DNA of 5,491 nt from Pseudonocardiales bacterium. Lineage in GTDB: Bacteria; Actinomycetota; Actinomycetes; Mycobacteriales; Pseudonocardiaceae. Shown here one piece after another: positions 4,940 through 5,491 of this stretch. Under the pieces are notes generated by a model. The model was not told the origin of the DNA. It searched no databases and saw only the letters and a program-made list of their open reading frames with translations. The stretch covers positions 1 through 5,491 of the forward strand of contig JAODNG010000359.1 of NCBI GenBank assembly GCA_025465385.1, given 5' to 3'. Position 1 is the stretch's first letter. Each line of letters starts with the position of its first letter. The position numbers and the translations under genes were made by a program.

Positions 4940-5491
4940 TCAGCGCAGCATGCCGGCGACTGGTTTGAGTTGCGGGGAGCCTTCGTCTTGGAGGTAGTCC
5001 TGGGTGGTGGTCTCGTCGGTGCCGTTGGAGACGCGTAGCTGGCGCAAGACGATCGTGACCAGTACGGCTACTACCAGGTTGCCGATGAGCGCGACGAACC
5101 CGACGTAGATCTGCGTCGGCGAACCCGCGAAAGGTTGCCAACCGAGGATCGACAACTTGTTCAGCGCGAGCGCCGAGCCGCCGAAGTGTTGCTTGCCGCT
5201 AGCCGGGTTGGGAATGCCATAGAGCAGCGTCAAACCCCAGCCCATACCGACGACCCATCCTGCGACCAGGCCCCGGGTGTGCAGCCAGCGGGTGTAGAGC
5301 GCGATCGCCACCATGGGCAACGTCTGCAAAATGATCACACCACCGATCAGCTGCAGATCGATCGAGTATTGCGGGTCGATCAGCACGATCAACGCCACCG
5401 CACCGAACTTCACCACGAGTGAGGCTATTTTGGCCTGCCGACACTCCTGTTCGGTGGTGGCGTCACGATGCAGATACGCCTTATAAATGTT
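4940..5491 (-). CDS. Sodium:solute symporter, C-terminal 184 residues (5' end outside window)
   Basis: This is the C-terminal part of a Na+/solute symporter (SSS family), most like monocarboxylate/acetate permeases of the MctP/ActP group, which bring small organic acids in with sodium at the plasma membrane. The frame is open to the window edge. The first residues, NIYKAYLHRDATTEQE, are the cytoplasmic loop typical of that group. Then come hydrophobic helices at about 22-38, 44-66 (containing QLIGGVIILQTLPMVAIALY), 75-91 and 128-150, and a hydrophilic tail of about 30 residues with TTQDYLQDEGSPQLKPVAG. The window gives only about one third of the usual 500-550 residues. An internal GTG at 5416 is not the start. 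The solute is not determined by this fragment. The TGA at 4940 lies only 6-27 bp before the possible starts of the lipoprotein gene. Confidence 0.9.
   Translation of the reverse strand, partial: NIYKAYLHRDATTEQECRQAKIASLVVKFGAVALIVLIDPQYSIDLQLIGGVIILQTLPMVAIALYTRWLHTRGLVAGWVVGMGWGLTLLYGIPNPASGKQHFGGSALALNKLSILGWQPFAGSPTQIYVGFVALIGNLVVAVLVTIVLRQLRVSNGTDETTTQDYLQDEGSPQLKPVAGMLR

Noticed and set aside
4206..5141. Long minus-strand open frame (311 residues) across the lipoprotein and parts of its neighbours
   Set aside because: It is an arginine-rich frame-shifted shadow of three recognisable genes in a GC-rich region, with no family resemblance of its own.

Overview
The window looks like chromosome from a non-tuberculous Mycobacterium or a close relative. 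It is GC-rich with many GTG starts, and the catalase, FurA-like regulator, DUF4185 protein and lipoprotein all read as mycobacterial. All seven genes lie on the minus strand, so the window reads right to left in gene order. I recognised families by eye; no database search was run.

Right end (4451-5491): the C-terminal part of a sodium:solute symporter resembling monocarboxylate permeases, then a small secreted lipoprotein, then (3758-4393) a stand-alone phosphoribosyltransferase-fold protein. The first two are almost contiguous, and the third follows after about 60 bp. A visibly AT-richer gap (3520-3757) comes next, with a 14-bp palindrome and a possible promoter. After it are a small arginine-rich membrane protein and selD (selenophosphate synthetase), 36 bp apart and probably co-transcribed. 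No selA, selB or tRNA-Sec is visible here.

Left half: a secreted DUF4185 protein (979-2097, family now linked to D-arabinan hydrolysis), then a fur-katA operon. The fur start codon overlaps a sigma-A-like promoter with an operator-like inverted repeat, which suggests a leaderless transcript. The fur stop codon overlaps the katA GTG start by 4 bp.

The most striking observation is in fur. The protein begins with the usual FurA-like N-terminal residues, then jumps directly to the end of the DNA-binding domain. Roughly 40-45 residues, the winged-helix core with the recognition helix, are missing in frame. The metal-binding and dimerisation half is intact, as are the promoter and the coupling to katA. 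Such a protein should not be able to repress as FurA does, so katA may be constitutively expressed or controlled in another way.
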